A DNA stretch of 64,000 nucleotides from Pseudomonas inefficax (GTDB taxonomy: Bacteria; Pseudomonadota; Gammaproteobacteria; Pseudomonadales; Pseudomonadaceae). The position numbers and the translations under genes were made by a program. This document shows positions 63,751-64,000 of this stretch, piece after piece; the first letter of the stretch is position 1, and the number at the start of each line of letters is the position of its first letter. The notes beneath the pieces were generated by a model. The model had not been told where the DNA came from. It made no database searches and saw nothing but the letters and a program-made list of their open reading frames with translations. The stretch lies in NCBI RefSeq assembly GCF_900277125.1, contig NZ_OPYN01000074.1, positions 26,206 through 90,205 of the forward strand, read 5' to 3'.

Positions 63751-64000
63751 ATGACCATTCTGGTAACCGGCGGTGCAGGCTTTATCGGCGCGAACTTCGT
63801 GCTGGACTGGCTGGCCGACAATGACGAGGCCGTGGTCAACCTCGACAAACTCACCTACGCAGGCAACCTGCAGACCCTGTGCAGCCTGCAAGGCGACCAG
63901 CGCCACATCTTCGTGCACGGCGACATCGGTGATTCCGAGCTGGTTGCCCATTTGCTGCAGGAGCACCAGCCGCGCGCCATCGTCAACTTTGCCGCCGAGT
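63751..64000 (+). CDS. rfbB: dTDP-glucose 4,6-dehydratase (5' part, cut by window end)
   Basis: The first 83 codons show MTILVTGGAGFIGANFVLDW, VVNLDKLTYAGNLQTL and HGDIGD, the signature opening of RmlB. It makes dTDP-4-keto-6-deoxyglucose for rhamnose. The frame is open to the window end. No strong ribosome-binding site precedes the ATG; a 7-bp hairpin (GCTCGGC / GCCGAGC) lies in the gap at 63678-63697. The usual partners rmlA and rmlD should lie beyond. Confidence 0.93.
   Translation, partial: MTILVTGGAGFIGANFVLDWLADNDEAVVNLDKLTYAGNLQTLCSLQGDQRHIFVHGDIGDSELVAHLLQEHQPRAIVNFAAE

Overview
The window looks like chromosomal DNA of a Pseudomonas putida-group bacterium. Coding is dense and GC-rich. 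Many intergenic gaps hold short palindromic (REP) elements of the two kinds familiar from P. putida. The gene order rsmI / NAGGN operon / mnmC / pap / fumC / trhO / mupP-ubiG / mtnA / gyrA / serC-pheA / tyrA-aroA / cmk / rpsA / ihfB matches what I remember of P. putida KT2440. I saw no rRNA, tRNA, CRISPR, insertion sequence or integrase.

Region 1 (1-30 kb) holds metabolic and stress genes: a GH17 membrane glucan synthase-like protein; an orphan glycine-betaine binding protein; acetate uptake (DUF485-actP); an SDR; the CsrA paralogue RsmI; the three-gene N-acetylglutaminylglutamine amide (NAGGN) osmolyte operon on the minus strand; MnmC; the two-domain PPK2 Pap; a RarD-like exporter; FumC; a trhO-DsbA-like-ABC exporter run; a membrane GGDEF/EAL protein with a TenA-like partner; and the ubiG-mupP-yciK run facing mtnA. 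REP elements separate most of these units and also sit inside three apparent operons.

Region 2 (30-43 kb) is the conserved housekeeping run: gyrA, serC, pheA, a tyrA-aroA fusion, cmk, rpsA, ihfB and lapA. Two things stand out. An acyltransferase plus about 740 bp of REP-rich DNA separates rpsA from ihfB. No hisC gene lies between pheA and tyrA-aroA; a REP element is there instead.

Region 3 (43-64 kb) starts with a metallo-beta-lactamase/beta-CASP protein and continues as an O-antigen locus, at the same place (next to ihfB/rpsA) as in P. aeruginosa. Its first block (+) has a WbuB-like glycosyltransferase and three enzymes expected to turn UDP-GlcNAc into a UDP-L-6-deoxy-HexNAc (L-QuiNAc is favoured over L-FucNAc), then an atypical SDR, a GT4 transferase and a Wzy_C-type membrane protein. 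A central block (-) has two large polytopic proteins, a GT2 transferase and the flippase Wzx. The last block (+) is wbpV-like/wbpL/wbpM, which makes and loads the first sugar on undecaprenyl phosphate, followed by rfbC and the start of rfbB for dTDP-L-rhamnose. Full REP elements disappear after about 42.45 kb. Some stretches (44.7-45.2, 51.9-53.0, 58.6-58.95 kb) look clearly more AT-rich, as expected for an exchangeable surface-polysaccharide locus.
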